A stretch of 64,000 bases of DNA from Mycolicibacterium sp. CR10 (GTDB lineage Bacteria > Actinomycetota > Actinomycetes > Mycobacteriales > Mycobacteriaceae): the NCBI RefSeq assembly GCF_005222675.1, contig NZ_STGE01000019.1:310001-374000 (forward strand), read 5' to 3'. Made by a program: the position numbers and the translations under genes. Below the pieces are notes generated by a model. The model was not told where the DNA came from. It worked only from the letters and a program-made list of their open reading frames with translations, and ran no database searches. Positions 46,044-54,747 of the stretch are shown here, piece by piece. Within the stretch, counting starts at the first letter, position 1. Every line of letters begins with the position of its first letter.

Positions 46044-46355
46044 ATGAAGTACGTAATGACGTGGACGCCCCGCCTGAACGGGTCGGCAGAAGAGAATGAA
46101 TCGACCACCCGACGCGGTCTGCAACTGTTTTCGAAGTGGAAACAACCCGCTGGTACGACATTCCACCAATTCGTGAGTCGAGTTGATGGCGCCGGAGGCT
46201 ATGTCGTAATGGAGACCGACAATGTGGCAGACCTGCTCGATGGCTGCGGTAAGTTCCTTCCCCTGAACGAATTCCAGATCTACCCGGTGGTGGACATCGC
46301 GGACTGGGTGCGGGCGGGCCACGAGGGTTTGGAGTTCAGAGAGTCGATCGCCTAG
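46044..46355 (+). CDS. DUF3303 family protein
   Basis: A 103-residue protein starting MKYVMTWTPR with GTAGGAGG upstream. The N-terminus and the FHQFVSRVDGAGGYVVMET segment fit DUF3303, small ferredoxin-fold-like (dimeric alpha/beta barrel) proteins. A KWKQPAGTTFHQFVSR region is characteristic. Function unknown. It converges on ptsI with a 34-base gap. Confidence 0.8.
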   Translation: MKYVMTWTPRLNGSAEENESTTRRGLQLFSKWKQPAGTTFHQFVSRVDGAGGYVVMETDNVADLLDGCGKFLPLNEFQIYPVVDIADWVRAGHEGLEFRESIA

Positions 46356-46389
46356 GTGCCGGAGCTCCAGCCGCCAAGCGCTGAAGCCG

Positions 46390-48084
46390 TCAGCCCAGCA
46401 CCTCCAGTGCGGCCGCACGTGCCTGCGCGGCGCTGGCCGTTTTCAGCACCGCCTCGGCCGCGTCCTGGCACTGCTGCAAAGTCACCTGCGCGAGCTTGGC
46501 CCCGACCCCCTGCACGGCTGCCGCGGCCGCCGACAGCGATGTCACCCCGAGGCCGACGAGCACGCACGCCAGCAGCGGATCGGCGGCGGCCTCACCGCAG
46601 ACACCGACAGGCTTGCCCGCCGCGGCCCCGGCGCGTGCCGTCATCGCGACCAACGCGACCACCGCGGGCTGCCACGGATCGGTGAGCGTCGCGAGGTCCG
46701 CCGACATCCGATCGGCCGCCATCGTGTACTGCGCCAGGTCGTTGGTGCCGATCGACAGGAAGTCGACGTGTTCGAGGATCCGGTCGGCCAGCAGCGCCGC
46801 CGCGGGCACCTCGATCATCACGCCGGGAGTGAGGCCATGTGAACGCGCTTGGGCGGCAAAGCGTTCCGCTTCGTCTGCGGTCGCGATCATCGGTGCCATC
46901 ACCCACGGCTGGTTGCCGGTGCGCTCCGCGGCGGCGGCGATGCCCTCGAGTTGATGGGTCAGCAGTGCGGGGTTGTTCTCGGCGATGCGGATACCGCGCA
47001 CGCCCAGCGCCGGGTTGGCCTCGTCGGGATGCCCGGCGAACTTGAGTGGCTTGTCCGATCCCGCGTCGAGCGTGCGGACGACGACCTTGCGGCCGGCGAA
47101 CGCCTCGAGAACCTCGGCGTAGATCTCGGCCTGCTCGTCGACGGTCGGCTCGGTGTCGGTGTTGAGGAAGCACAGTTCGGTGCGGAACAACCCGATGCCC
47201 TCGGCGGCGGTCTCCCGGGCGGAACGTGCCGCCGCGCCGTCCTGCACGTTGGCCAGGACCGCCACGACGTGACCGTCGGCGGTGGCGCCCGGGCCCGACC
47301 AGTTCGCGGCCTTCGCGGCAGCCTCCTGTGCCTCGGCCACGGCCTCGCGGGCGGCGGTTTCGTCGGGGGTGACGGTGACGGTGCCCCGGGTGCCGTCGAC
47401 GAGCACCATCGTCCCGGCGGGGATGTCGTCGAGACCGGGGCAGGCGACGATGCACGGAATCCCGAGCTGGCGCGCGATGATCGCGGTGTGGCTGGTCGGT
47501 CCGCCGAGCGTGGTGGCCAGGGCGACGACGAGGGACGGGTCCAGGCCGGCGGTGTCGGCGGGCGCCAGGTCCTCGGCGCACAGGATCGACGGCACGTCGG
47601 GCACCGGGACACCGGGCTCGGGCAGCCCGCGCAGCTCGGCGATGACGCGGTCGCGGATGTCCCGAAGGTCGGTGACGCGTTCGGCCATCAGACCGCCGAG
47701 CTGGGTGAACAGATCGACGAATTGGTCGACCGCGCCGACCACGGCGCGGACCGCGGGGGTGCCCTCCTTGATGCGTTTCTCGGCGGCGCCGAGCCAGGCT
47801 CTGTCCTGGGCCAGGGTGGCGGTCGCGGCGAGCACCTCCGACGCCGAGCCGGTGGCGTGCGCGGCGCGGTCGCGCAGCCGGCCCGCGACGGTGGCCGCCG
47901 CGGTGACGAAGCGCTCCCCTTCCGCCGGGCGATCCGCCTCGGCGACCTCGGGCGCGGAATCGGCATCGAGTGCGGGCAGCTTGCCGGGCCGGATCACGGG
48001 GGCGTACTGCACTCCGGCGACGACGGGGACACCTTGCAGAACGGTGCCGGTAGACAGTGATGTGAGCGAGGACGACGCGGTCAT
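46390..48084 (-). CDS. ptsI: PTS enzyme I (phosphoenolpyruvate-protein phosphotransferase)
   Basis: About 564 residues from the ATG giving MTASSSLTSL; a longer frame adds 30 residues that would cross the promoter. Phosphohistidine motif GGPTSHTAIIARQLGIPC, the PEP-binding GLFRTELCFL and MIEVPAAALLADRI (C-terminal domain) and a catalytic GVCGEAAADP are intact. It transfers phosphate from PEP to HPr. It diverges from fruR-fruK-fruA-ptsH, so the whole general-plus-fructose PTS is here. Start at 48084 and the promoter at 48092-48117 imply a leaderless mRNA. Confidence 0.96.
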   Translation of the reverse strand: MTASSSLTSLSTGTVLQGVPVVAGVQYAPVIRPGKLPALDADSAPEVAEADRPAEGERFVTAAATVAGRLRDRAAHATGSASEVLAATATLAQDRAWLGAAEKRIKEGTPAVRAVVGAVDQFVDLFTQLGGLMAERVTDLRDIRDRVIAELRGLPEPGVPVPDVPSILCAEDLAPADTAGLDPSLVVALATTLGGPTSHTAIIARQLGIPCIVACPGLDDIPAGTMVLVDGTRGTVTVTPDETAAREAVAEAQEAAAKAANWSGPGATADGHVVAVLANVQDGAAARSARETAAEGIGLFRTELCFLNTDTEPTVDEQAEIYAEVLEAFAGRKVVVRTLDAGSDKPLKFAGHPDEANPALGVRGIRIAENNPALLTHQLEGIAAAAERTGNQPWVMAPMIATADEAERFAAQARSHGLTPGVMIEVPAAALLADRILEHVDFLSIGTNDLAQYTMAADRMSADLATLTDPWQPAVVALVAMTARAGAAAGKPVGVCGEAAADPLLACVLVGLGVTSLSAAAAAVQGVGAKLAQVTLQQCQDAAEAVLKTASAAQARAAALEVLG

Positions 48085-48091
48085 GTGAACC

Positions 48092-48120
48092 AGATTACAA
48101 GAATCCGTTGACAAGTCAAC
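48092..48120 (-). promoter_or_regulatory. Predicted ptsI promoter with overlapping palindrome GTTGAC-TT-GTCAAC
   Basis: On the minus strand TTGACT (48117-48112) and TAATCT (48097-48092) form a -35/-10 pair with about 14-16 bases between; the expected start is at or next to the ptsI ATG (48084), giving a leaderless transcript. The perfect palindrome GTTGAC-N2-GTCAAC (48107-48120) covers the -35, so a repressor there would block ptsI. On the plus strand the same palindrome supplies TTGACA (48108-48113), a possible -35 for fruR. Confidence 0.5.
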
Positions 48121-48144
48121 ACGTTCAGGAGTAAAACCAAACAT

Positions 48145-48156
48145 ATCAACATTGAT
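48145..48156. promoter_or_regulatory. Candidate FruR operator ATCAA-CA-TTGAT
   Basis: A perfect inverted repeat of 5-base arms in the ptsI-fruR intergenic region, 43 bases before fruR. DeoR-type regulators bind short AT-rich repeats of this kind; binding by the adjacent FruR is inferred. Confidence 0.4.
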
Positions 48157-48198
48157 TCGCACCAATACCCACAAAAAACCTCGTCAGCACGGAGAGCC

Positions 48199-48978
48199 AT
48201 GTACCCCGAGGAGCGTCAGCAGGCCATCGCCTCACTGGTGATGGAGCGGGGCCGCGCGTCGGTCACCGAGTTGGCGCAGGCCTACGACGTCACCACCGAA
48301 ACGGTACGACGCGACCTCGCCGTTCTCGATAAAGCGGGGATCGTCCGCCGGGTCCACGGCGGGGCCGTCCCCGTGCGGGCACTGCACCTCGTGGAGCCCG
48401 GAGTGGGCGAACGCGACATCACCCGCGCCGAACAGAAGGACACCATCGCCGCGGCCGCCGCGGAGTTCTTCCCGCTCAGCGGTGCCACCGTCCTGATGGA
48501 CGCCGGCACCACGACCATGCGGATCGCCGCGCATCTGCCCACGGATCGCCCGCTCGTCGTCGTCACCAACTCGGTGCCGATCGCGGCGCGGCTGGCCACC
48601 ATCCCGACGGTCTCGCTGCAGTTGCTCGGCGGCCGGGTCCGCGGCGTCACTCAGGCCGCCGTCGGCGAGCAGACGCTGCGGGTGCTGGACACGCTGCGGG
48701 TCGACATCGCGTTCATCGGCACCAACGCGATCAGCGTGCGCCACGGCCTGTCCACCCCCGACAGTGACGAGGCCGCCGTCAAGCGGGCCATGGTGCGCTC
48801 CGCCAACTATGTCGTCGTCGCCGCCGATTCGTCGAAGGTCGGCCGCGAGGATTTCGTCAGCTTCGCACCCATCACCAGTGTCGACACCCTCATCACCGAC
48901 CCCGAGATCAGTGCCGCCGACAGCGCCGAGCTGAGCGAGCAGGGAGTCGAAGTCATCTGCGCAGGAGGCCAACCGTGA
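48199..48978 (+). CDS. fruR: DeoR-family regulator of the fructose PTS
   Basis: A 259-residue regulator. VTELAQAYDVTTETVRRDLAVL near residues 21-42 is the DeoR helix-turn-helix; TTMRIAAHLPTDRPLVVVTNS and IAFIGTNAISVRHGL form the sugar-phosphate-binding domain. It overlaps fruK by 4 bases (GTGA) and leads the fru operon. Expected to repress fruK-fruA-ptsH, and probably ptsI, with fructose-1-phosphate or fructose-1,6-bisphosphate as inducer. The symbol follows its operon context. Confidence 0.92.
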   Translation: MYPEERQQAIASLVMERGRASVTELAQAYDVTTETVRRDLAVLDKAGIVRRVHGGAVPVRALHLVEPGVGERDITRAEQKDTIAAAAAEFFPLSGATVLMDAGTTTMRIAAHLPTDRPLVVVTNSVPIAARLATIPTVSLQLLGGRVRGVTQAAVGEQTLRVLDTLRVDIAFIGTNAISVRHGLSTPDSDEAAVKRAMVRSANYVVVAADSSKVGREDFVSFAPITSVDTLITDPEISAADSAELSEQGVEVICAGGQP

Positions 48979-49952
48979 TCGTCACCGTCACCCCCAACCC
49001 CAGCATCGACCGGACCGTCACGCTGCCGACGCCGCTGACGCGCGGCGCCGTCCACCGCGTCACCTCGGTCACCAGCCAGGCCGGCGGCAAGGGCGTCAAC
49101 GTTGCCCGCGCGCTGACGCTCGCCGGCATCGACGCCCTCGCGGTGCTCCCGGCGGCCGGCAACGATCCGCTGGTGAGCGCCCTGCAGGCCGCCGGGGTGT
49201 CCTACCGGATCGTGCCGACGGCCGAACCGGCGCGCACCAACCTGACGATCACCGAGCAGGACGGCACCACCACCAAACTCAACGAGCCGGGCGCCGCGCT
49301 CGACGAGACGACGGTGCGCGCACTGACCGACGCCGTGCTCGAGGCGGCCGACGGCGCCGACTGGCTGGTGATGTCCGGTTCCCTGCCCCCCGGCATCCCG
49401 ACCTCCTGGTACGGCGACGTCGTGGCACTGCTGGCATCACACCCCTGCCGCATCGCCGTGGACACGTCCGACGCTCCGCTGGCCGCGCTGATCGCCTCGC
49501 TGGACCGCGGCGCCCCCGACCTGATCAAGCCGAACGCCGAGGAACTCGCCGGCGTCCTGGGCTACTCCCCGCAGGCGCTGGAAGCGGCTGTGGAGCAAGG
49601 CGATCCGGGGCCGGTGGTCTCGGCGGCACGGCAGCTGATCGACATGGGCATCGGTGCCGTGCTCGCCACGCTCGGCGCGGCCGGCGCGGTGCTGGTCGAC
49701 GGCAACGGCGCCTGGATGGCCACGCCACCACCGATCGTCCCGCGGAGCACCGTGGGTGCCGGCGACTCGTCGCTGGCCGGGTATGTCCGCGCCGACGTCG
49801 GGGGCGCCGACCCTCCGCAGCGACTGCAGATGGCCGTCGCCTACGGCAGCGCCGCAGCCGCACTACCGGGGACCACCCTCCCCACCCCCGCCGAGATCGA
49901 CCTGAATGCCGTTCAGGTGTCGCCGATCTCGCCGATTCCAGCCACCCAGTAG
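48975..49952 (+). CDS. fruK: 1-phosphofructokinase
   Basis: A 325-residue PfkB-family sugar kinase. N-terminal signature MIVTVTPNPSIDRTV and the C-terminal GAGDSSLAGY catalytic motif (base Asp) are present, along with GGKGVNVARAL at about 36-46. It converts fructose-1-phosphate from FruA to fructose-1,6-bisphosphate. GTG start overlapping the fruR stop; fruA follows after 23 bases. Length and context leave little doubt. Confidence 0.95.
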   Translation: MIVTVTPNPSIDRTVTLPTPLTRGAVHRVTSVTSQAGGKGVNVARALTLAGIDALAVLPAAGNDPLVSALQAAGVSYRIVPTAEPARTNLTITEQDGTTTKLNEPGAALDETTVRALTDAVLEAADGADWLVMSGSLPPGIPTSWYGDVVALLASHPCRIAVDTSDAPLAALIASLDRGAPDLIKPNAEELAGVLGYSPQALEAAVEQGDPGPVVSAARQLIDMGIGAVLATLGAAGAVLVDGNGAWMATPPPIVPRSTVGAGDSSLAGYVRADVGGADPPQRLQMAVAYGSAAAALPGTTLPTPAEIDLNAVQVSPISPIPATQ

Positions 49953-49975
49953 CAACGACAGACGAAAGTAGTGCC

Positions 49976-52000
49976 ATGACAAGCCCCACCACTTCACCGC
50001 CGGTGATCACCACTGACCTGGTGCTGCTCGACACCGACGTCGACGGCGACAAGCAGGCCGTCATCACCCGCCTGGCCGGTAGCCTCGCCGCCGCCGGCCG
50101 CACCAGCGACGCCGCCGGTCTGATCGGCGCCGCCATGGCGCGCGAGGAGCAGTCCGCCACCGGCCTCCCGGGAGGCATCGCGATCCCGCACTGCCGCTCG
50201 CCGTATGTCGACACCCCGACGATCGGGTTCGCCCGGTTGCGGCCCCCCGTGGACTTCGGCGCGCCAGACGGCCCCGCCGACCTGGCGTTCCTGATCGCCG
50301 CACCGGACTCCGGCGGACAGGAGCACATGAAGCTGCTGTCCAGTCTGGCAAGGGCTTTGGTGCGTAAGGACTTCGTCGAGTCGCTGCGCACTGCGTCCTC
50401 GGCCGACGAGGTGGTCGCGCTCGTCGACGGCGTCATCAACCCGGCGCCCGCCGCCCCTGCTGCTGCTTCGGCGGCGGCACCCGCGGCGGCCGCAGCTGCT
50501 TCGGCTCCTGTGCAGACCAAGGCCGCCAAGTCGATCGTGGCGATCACCGCGTGCCCGACCGGCATCGCGCACACCTACATGGCTGCCGACGCGCTGGCCG
50601 CCGCGGCCAAGGAAGCCGGCATCACGTTCGTCGTGGAGACCCAGGGGTCATCGGGCAGCACGCCGCTGCCGGCCGAGACCATCGCCAAGGCCGACGCGGT
50701 CATCTTCGCCACCGACGTCGGGGTCAAGGACAAGGGCCGGTTCGCCGGTAAGCCCGTGGTCGCCTCCGGCGTGAAGCGCGCCATCAACGAGCCCGCCAAG
50801 ATGATCGCCGAAGCCGTTGCCGCATCGGATAATCCGAACGCGGCCCGGGTCGAGGGCTCCGGCGCCGGTGCGGACACGAGCGGCGCGCCGTCGGGCAATG
50901 TCGGCTGGGGCACCCGGACCCGGCAGATCCTGCTGACCGGCGTGAGCTACATGATCCCGTTCGTCGCCGCGGGTGGTCTGCTGATCGCGCTGGGCTTCCT
51001 GTTCGGCGGCTACGAGATCACCGACAACGGCAACGACATCGCGCTGAACAACTCGTTGACCAACCTGCCTGAAGGCGGTTTGACCCAGTATCTGGGCGCC
51101 ATCCTGTTCACCCTCGGCGGCCTGGCGTTCGGGTTCCTGGTGCCGGCACTCGCCGGTTACATCTCCTTCGCGATCGCCGACCGACCGGGCATCGCGCCCG
51201 GCTTCACCGCGGGTGCGCTGGCGGTGTTCGTCGGCGGCGGCTTCATCGGCGGCATCGCCGGTGGTGTGATCGCGGGCTTCACCGCGCTGTGGATCGCCAA
51301 TATCAATGTCCCGAAATGGCTTCGTGGCCTGATGCCGGTCGTGATCATCCCGCTGGTGGCGTCGCTGGTCGTCGGTCTGATCATGTTCTTCCTGATCGGT
51401 CGTCCGCTGGCGTTGATCAACACCGGCCTGACCAACTGGCTCAACGGCATGACGGGTACCTCGGCGATCCTGCTCGGCGTGATCCTCGGCCTGATGATGT
51501 GCTTCGACCTGGGCGGCCCGGTCAACAAGGCGGCCTACGCCTTCGCCACCGCCGGCCTGGCGGCCGCCACCACCGCGTCCTTCGAGATCATGGCGACCGT
51601 GATGGCCGCGGGCATGGTGCCGCCGCTGGCGATGGCGCTGGCCACCACCATCCGGCCCGGCCTGTTCAGCGAGCCCGAGAAGGAGAACGGCCGCGCTGCT
51701 TGGCTTCTCGGTGCATCGTTCATCTCCGAGGGCGCCATACCGTTCGCGGCGGCCGACCCGCTGCGGGTCATCCCGTCGATGATGCTGGGCGGTGCCGTCA
51801 CCGGCGCGCTGTGCCAGGCGTTCGGCGTGACACTGCGGGCACCCCACGGCGGCATCTTCGTGTTCTTCGCGATCGGCAACCTGCTGATGTTCATGGTCGC
51901 GCTGGTCGCCGGTACGGTCGTCGCCGCCTTCGCGGTGGTCGCTGCCAAGCAGTTCATCAAGCCCGGCGCCAAGGCCGAAGGCGAACTCGTCGCCGCCTGA
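49976..52000 (+). CDS. fruA: PTS fructose transporter, fused EIIABC
   Basis: A 674-residue fused permease. EIIA (about 1-150) has the phospho-His in GIAIPHCRSPY; an Ala-rich linker (about 155-178); EIIB has the phospho-Cys in AITACPTGIAHTYMAAD; EIIC (about 310-674) contains eight to nine hydrophobic helices and carries the fructose across the membrane. Phosphate flows PEP-EI-HPr-IIA-IIB-fructose, giving fructose-1-phosphate. The ABC order in one chain is common in Actinobacteria. HPr gene follows. Confidence 0.96.
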   Translation: MTSPTTSPPVITTDLVLLDTDVDGDKQAVITRLAGSLAAAGRTSDAAGLIGAAMAREEQSATGLPGGIAIPHCRSPYVDTPTIGFARLRPPVDFGAPDGPADLAFLIAAPDSGGQEHMKLLSSLARALVRKDFVESLRTASSADEVVALVDGVINPAPAAPAAASAAAPAAAAAASAPVQTKAAKSIVAITACPTGIAHTYMAADALAAAAKEAGITFVVETQGSSGSTPLPAETIAKADAVIFATDVGVKDKGRFAGKPVVASGVKRAINEPAKMIAEAVAASDNPNAARVEGSGAGADTSGAPSGNVGWGTRTRQILLTGVSYMIPFVAAGGLLIALGFLFGGYEITDNGNDIALNNSLTNLPEGGLTQYLGAILFTLGGLAFGFLVPALAGYISFAIADRPGIAPGFTAGALAVFVGGGFIGGIAGGVIAGFTALWIANINVPKWLRGLMPVVIIPLVASLVVGLIMFFLIGRPLALINTGLTNWLNGMTGTSAILLGVILGLMMCFDLGGPVNKAAYAFATAGLAAATTASFEIMATVMAAGMVPPLAMALATTIRPGLFSEPEKENGRAAWLLGASFISEGAIPFAAADPLRVIPSMMLGGAVTGALCQAFGVTLRAPHGGIFVFFAIGNLLMFMVALVAGTVVAAFAVVAAKQFIKPGAKAEGELVAA

Positions 52001-52046
52001 GCTACACCCCTACCGAACCGATCCATCCCAACCAAGAGGAGAACCC

Positions 52047-52304
52047 ATGCCCAGCAAGACCGTCATTGTCGGCTCGTCCATCGGACTGCACGCCCGGCCC
52101 GCGGCCATCATCGCCGAGGCCGTCGTCAACGCCGGGGTGCCGGTCACGCTGTCGGTGGAAGGCGGTGAGCCGGTCGACGCCGGCTCGGCACTGATGATCA
52201 TGACCCTCGGTGCCGGCAATGGCGCCGAGGTGACCGTCGCGTCCGATGACGAGGCCGCCCTGAACACCGTTGCCGAGCTGGTCCAGCAGGACCTCGACGC
52301 CTGA
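52047..52304 (+). CDS. ptsH: Phosphocarrier protein HPr
   Basis: An 85-residue HPr. Phospho-His in SSIGLHARPAAI (His at about 15) and the serine-site region GSALMIMTLGA (about 46) are where Bacillus and Streptomyces HPr have them. AAGAGGAGA lies just upstream of the ATG. Carries phosphate from EI to FruA. It closes the fru operon; a long inverted repeat follows 12 bases after the stop. Confidence 0.96.
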   Translation: MPSKTVIVGSSIGLHARPAAIIAEAVVNAGVPVTLSVEGGEPVDAGSALMIMTLGAGNGAEVTVASDDEAALNTVAELVQQDLDA

Positions 52305-52315
52305 CCAACACCCCT

Positions 52316-52378
52316 GCCGGAATTGCATTCCACGCGGCGCAGACGTGCGAGTCAGCAACGCGGGAATGCAGTTCCGGC
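52316..52378. repeat. Long inverted repeat after ptsH
   Basis: Arms GCCGGAATTGCATTCC (52316-52331) and GGAATGCAGTTCCGGC (52363-52378) pair at 15 of 16 positions across a 31-base loop that has its own CGCG/CGCG symmetry. It lies between ptsH and the converging 77-residue gene and can act as a terminator, but its length and complexity resemble a REP- or MITE-like repeat. Copy number in the genome cannot be seen here. Confidence 0.65.
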
Positions 52379-52443
52379 GGCTGGTCAATGAGGCCAACAA
52401 GAAAGCGGTGTAGCACCTCTGCGGGCAGGGTCGGCCGCGGTCG

Positions 52444-52677
52444 TCAGAGCGACTCGATGATCCGCATCGCGGTCGGAAGGTCGACGTCGGCCTGGGCGCG
52501 GTAGGCCTTGACGGCGCCCATCTTGTCGCCGGCCGCGAGGAGCTGCCTCACGTGGTCCGACACCAGGGATCCGGCCAACGAGCGCAGATCCGGCATCGGC
52601 ACACCGGTCTTCTCATACAGGTGCTGGACCAGCTGCTCGAGCACGCCCAGACGTTCGTAGACATCGTTGGAAGTCAT
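52444..52677 (-). CDS. Short protein resembling the ribosomal L7/L12 C-terminal domain
   Basis: A 77-residue protein. Its second half, AGDKMGAVKAYRAQADVDL followed by PTAMRIIESL, has the GxKixAIKxYRxxTgxxLxEAkxxVe pattern of the L7/L12 C-terminal domain, in a much shorter protein. The first half predicts a helix (VYERLGVLEQLVQHLYEKTG). Such small L7/L12-like proteins are found in Actinobacteria without known role. It converges on the fru operon, with the inverted repeat in between. Confidence 0.72.
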   Translation of the reverse strand: MTSNDVYERLGVLEQLVQHLYEKTGVPMPDLRSLAGSLVSDHVRQLLAAGDKMGAVKAYRAQADVDLPTAMRIIESL

Positions 52678-53231
52678 CGAGCCAGTGTGTCACCGGTCTG
52701 CAGCGTGTTTGGCGGACCGGCTATATCTCTCAATCTCTCACCATGCACGCCGCAGCAGCATCGCTGCAAGTCGGCTGAGGGCTCTGCGACGAACGCGAAC
52801 GCTCGTCGGGGCCGTCGACGAGGTCGTGAAGGAATTCGCTCATTTCTGAGTTTCGTCGAACATTCCGATGCACGTACACCTCACCCCCAAACGAAGCAAA
52901 CCAGAGCGAGCCGCTTTCGGTGCAGGGGTTCTGCCGGTGCGGTCGGTCGTCGGAGGGGATTCATCGCAACAACGGATGAAATCTCTATCCGCCGGATTCA
53001 CCGTCGACAGCGAACCTCCGGGACGATTGAAGGGATGGCACGCACCCCGTCTGCAGTGCCTTAGATCGGGCGTTCTGGCGAGTTTCCCAAGGCTTTGGAT
53101 CGGCCACCGAGTCCTCCGTCTGCAGCGCTGCAGCGAGTCCTGGTGGTGTTTGCTCGGGTGCCAGACCAGCTAGCCTGGCACAAGCCGGCAAGGTGAACGA
53201 CCGGCTGAGTTCCATCCGGAGGAGACGCGTT
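52678..53231. other. Intergenic region before the MinD-like gene
   Basis: No plausible gene on either strand. There are short repeats (CTCTCAATCTCTCA near 52728, GCGAACGCGAACG near 52791 and CTGCAGCGCTGCAG near 53119). TAGCCT at 53171-53176 is a weak -10 candidate for the downstream ATPase. Confidence 0.4.
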
Positions 53232-54566
53232 GTGACCGACCGCGATGACGTATTGCGGACAGAACTCGGGTGGACGGGACCCGAGGATTCCCACTTCGAG
53301 CCGATGTCCGAGACGCCCCCTGCTGCGCCGCCGGCGTCGGTGGTGCCGTCGCGAGCGCCGGTCGACTTCGATCCCCCCGAGCCAAGCGCCGAGCCGCCGG
53401 CCGACCCGGTACCGCCGCAGCCCGAACGTCCCGGTGGCGCCTTCCGCCCGGCACCCAACCGGCACGGACCGCCCCCCGTTGCACCCCGCCCCGAGAACTG
53501 GGGTCAGCAGCGTCCAGCCGCGTGGCCCCCTCGCGCCCGCCCGCCGGCCTCTCCTGCGCCACCGGCTCCGCCAGTGCATGCGGGAGCACCCTGGCCCGGC
53601 CAGCCCGCACCGCAGCCCACGTCCTACGTCGACCGAATCCGTGCCGACGAGCTCATCCCCGTTCGCAAGGCGGTACCCGGCCGCGGGTGGAGGGCGGTCG
53701 TCTACAAGGCCACCTTCGGACTGGTCAACCTCGGACCGTCGCCGGACGAGCGCCGTCTCGCCGAGCTGGAGGCCACGATCCGTCGCCCGCTGCGGGGCCA
53801 TTTCAAGATCGGTGTGATGGGCAAGGGCGGCGCCGGCAAGACGACGGTGTCGGCGTGCATCGGCTCGGTGCTCGCCGAACTGCGCCAGGACGACCGTGTC
53901 GTCGCCATCGATGCCGACACCGCGTTCGGCAAGCTCGGCAGCCGCGTCGATCCGAAAGCTCAGGGGTCGTTCTGGGAGCTGGCCGGCGACCAACACCTGG
54001 AGACGTTCGCCGACGTCCGAAATCGAGTGGGCACCAACGCCGCCGGGCTGTTCGTGTTGGCGGGTGAAGCGACCCCTGCGCGCCGTCGGGTGCTCGATCC
54101 GGCGATCTACCGCGAGGCGACGTCTCGCCTCGATCGTCATTTCACCATCTCCATCATCGACTGCAGCTCCACGATGGACACCCCGGTCACGCAGGAGGTG
54201 CTGCGGGACCTCGATGCGATGGTCGTGGTGTCCACACCGTGGGTGGATGGCGCAGCGGCCGCCGGGCAGACGCTGGACTGGCTGGCGAGCCGCGGGTTGA
54301 CGGGTCTGCTGCAACGCACCGTGGTCGTCCTCAATGATTCTGACGGTCATGCCGACAAGCGCACCAGAGCGATTCTTGCGCAACAGTTTTCGGGCCAAGG
54401 GCAGCTGGTTGTCGAGGTGCCTTTCGACAGTCATCTCCGTCCGGGCGGTGTCATCGGCCGGACGAGCGAGATGTCGCTTGCCACCCGGCGGCGGTTCGTC
54501 GAGATCTGCGCGGCGCTGGCTTCGCACTTTCCCACTCAGGACGATCGAGTGCGCGAGCGCCGCTGA
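53232..54566 (+). CDS. EspI/MinD-like P-loop ATPase with Pro-rich N-terminus
   Basis: About 444 residues from a GTG with GGAGGAG upstream. The first about 130 residues are Pro/Ala-rich and probably disordered; then a MinD/ParA-like ATPase with Walker A MGKGGAGKTTV at about 196-206, AIDADTAFGKLG (switch I/Walker A' region) and IIDCSSTMDTP (Walker B). This layout is that of EspI (Rv3876)-like and related mycobacterial ATPases found next to ESX type VII secretion loci. No ESX gene is in this window, so it is an orphan or part of a dispersed set. The flanking genes give no partner. Confidence 0.85.
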   Translation: MTDRDDVLRTELGWTGPEDSHFEPMSETPPAAPPASVVPSRAPVDFDPPEPSAEPPADPVPPQPERPGGAFRPAPNRHGPPPVAPRPENWGQQRPAAWPPRARPPASPAPPAPPVHAGAPWPGQPAPQPTSYVDRIRADELIPVRKAVPGRGWRAVVYKATFGLVNLGPSPDERRLAELEATIRRPLRGHFKIGVMGKGGAGKTTVSACIGSVLAELRQDDRVVAIDADTAFGKLGSRVDPKAQGSFWELAGDQHLETFADVRNRVGTNAAGLFVLAGEATPARRRVLDPAIYREATSRLDRHFTISIIDCSSTMDTPVTQEVLRDLDAMVVVSTPWVDGAAAAGQTLDWLASRGLTGLLQRTVVVLNDSDGHADKRTRAILAQQFSGQGQLVVEVPFDSHLRPGGVIGRTSEMSLATRRRFVEICAALASHFPTQDDRVRERR

Positions 54567-54747
54567 GGGCGGGCCATCTAGACACGGCAACGCCTGAAGG
54601 TTGACCAACGCCGGTTGTCCAAGAGTCGCGCTTCTTGTTCAATCCCAGTATCGCGCAGCAGTATTACCGCATTTCAGGCCCGGTTTTACCGGGCGTATCT
54701 GTCTCTGCACCACACATTCGCTACATTGAATCTAAGCTCACGCCCCC

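Noticed and set aside
48085..48174. 30-residue N-terminal extension of ptsI
   Set aside because: It crosses the predicted promoter and palindrome, and the extension does not look like enzyme I.
53061..54608. 515-codon open frame on the minus strand opposite the MinD-like ATPase
   Set aside because: No recognisable domain and biased composition; the plus-strand ATPase has all P-loop motifs.
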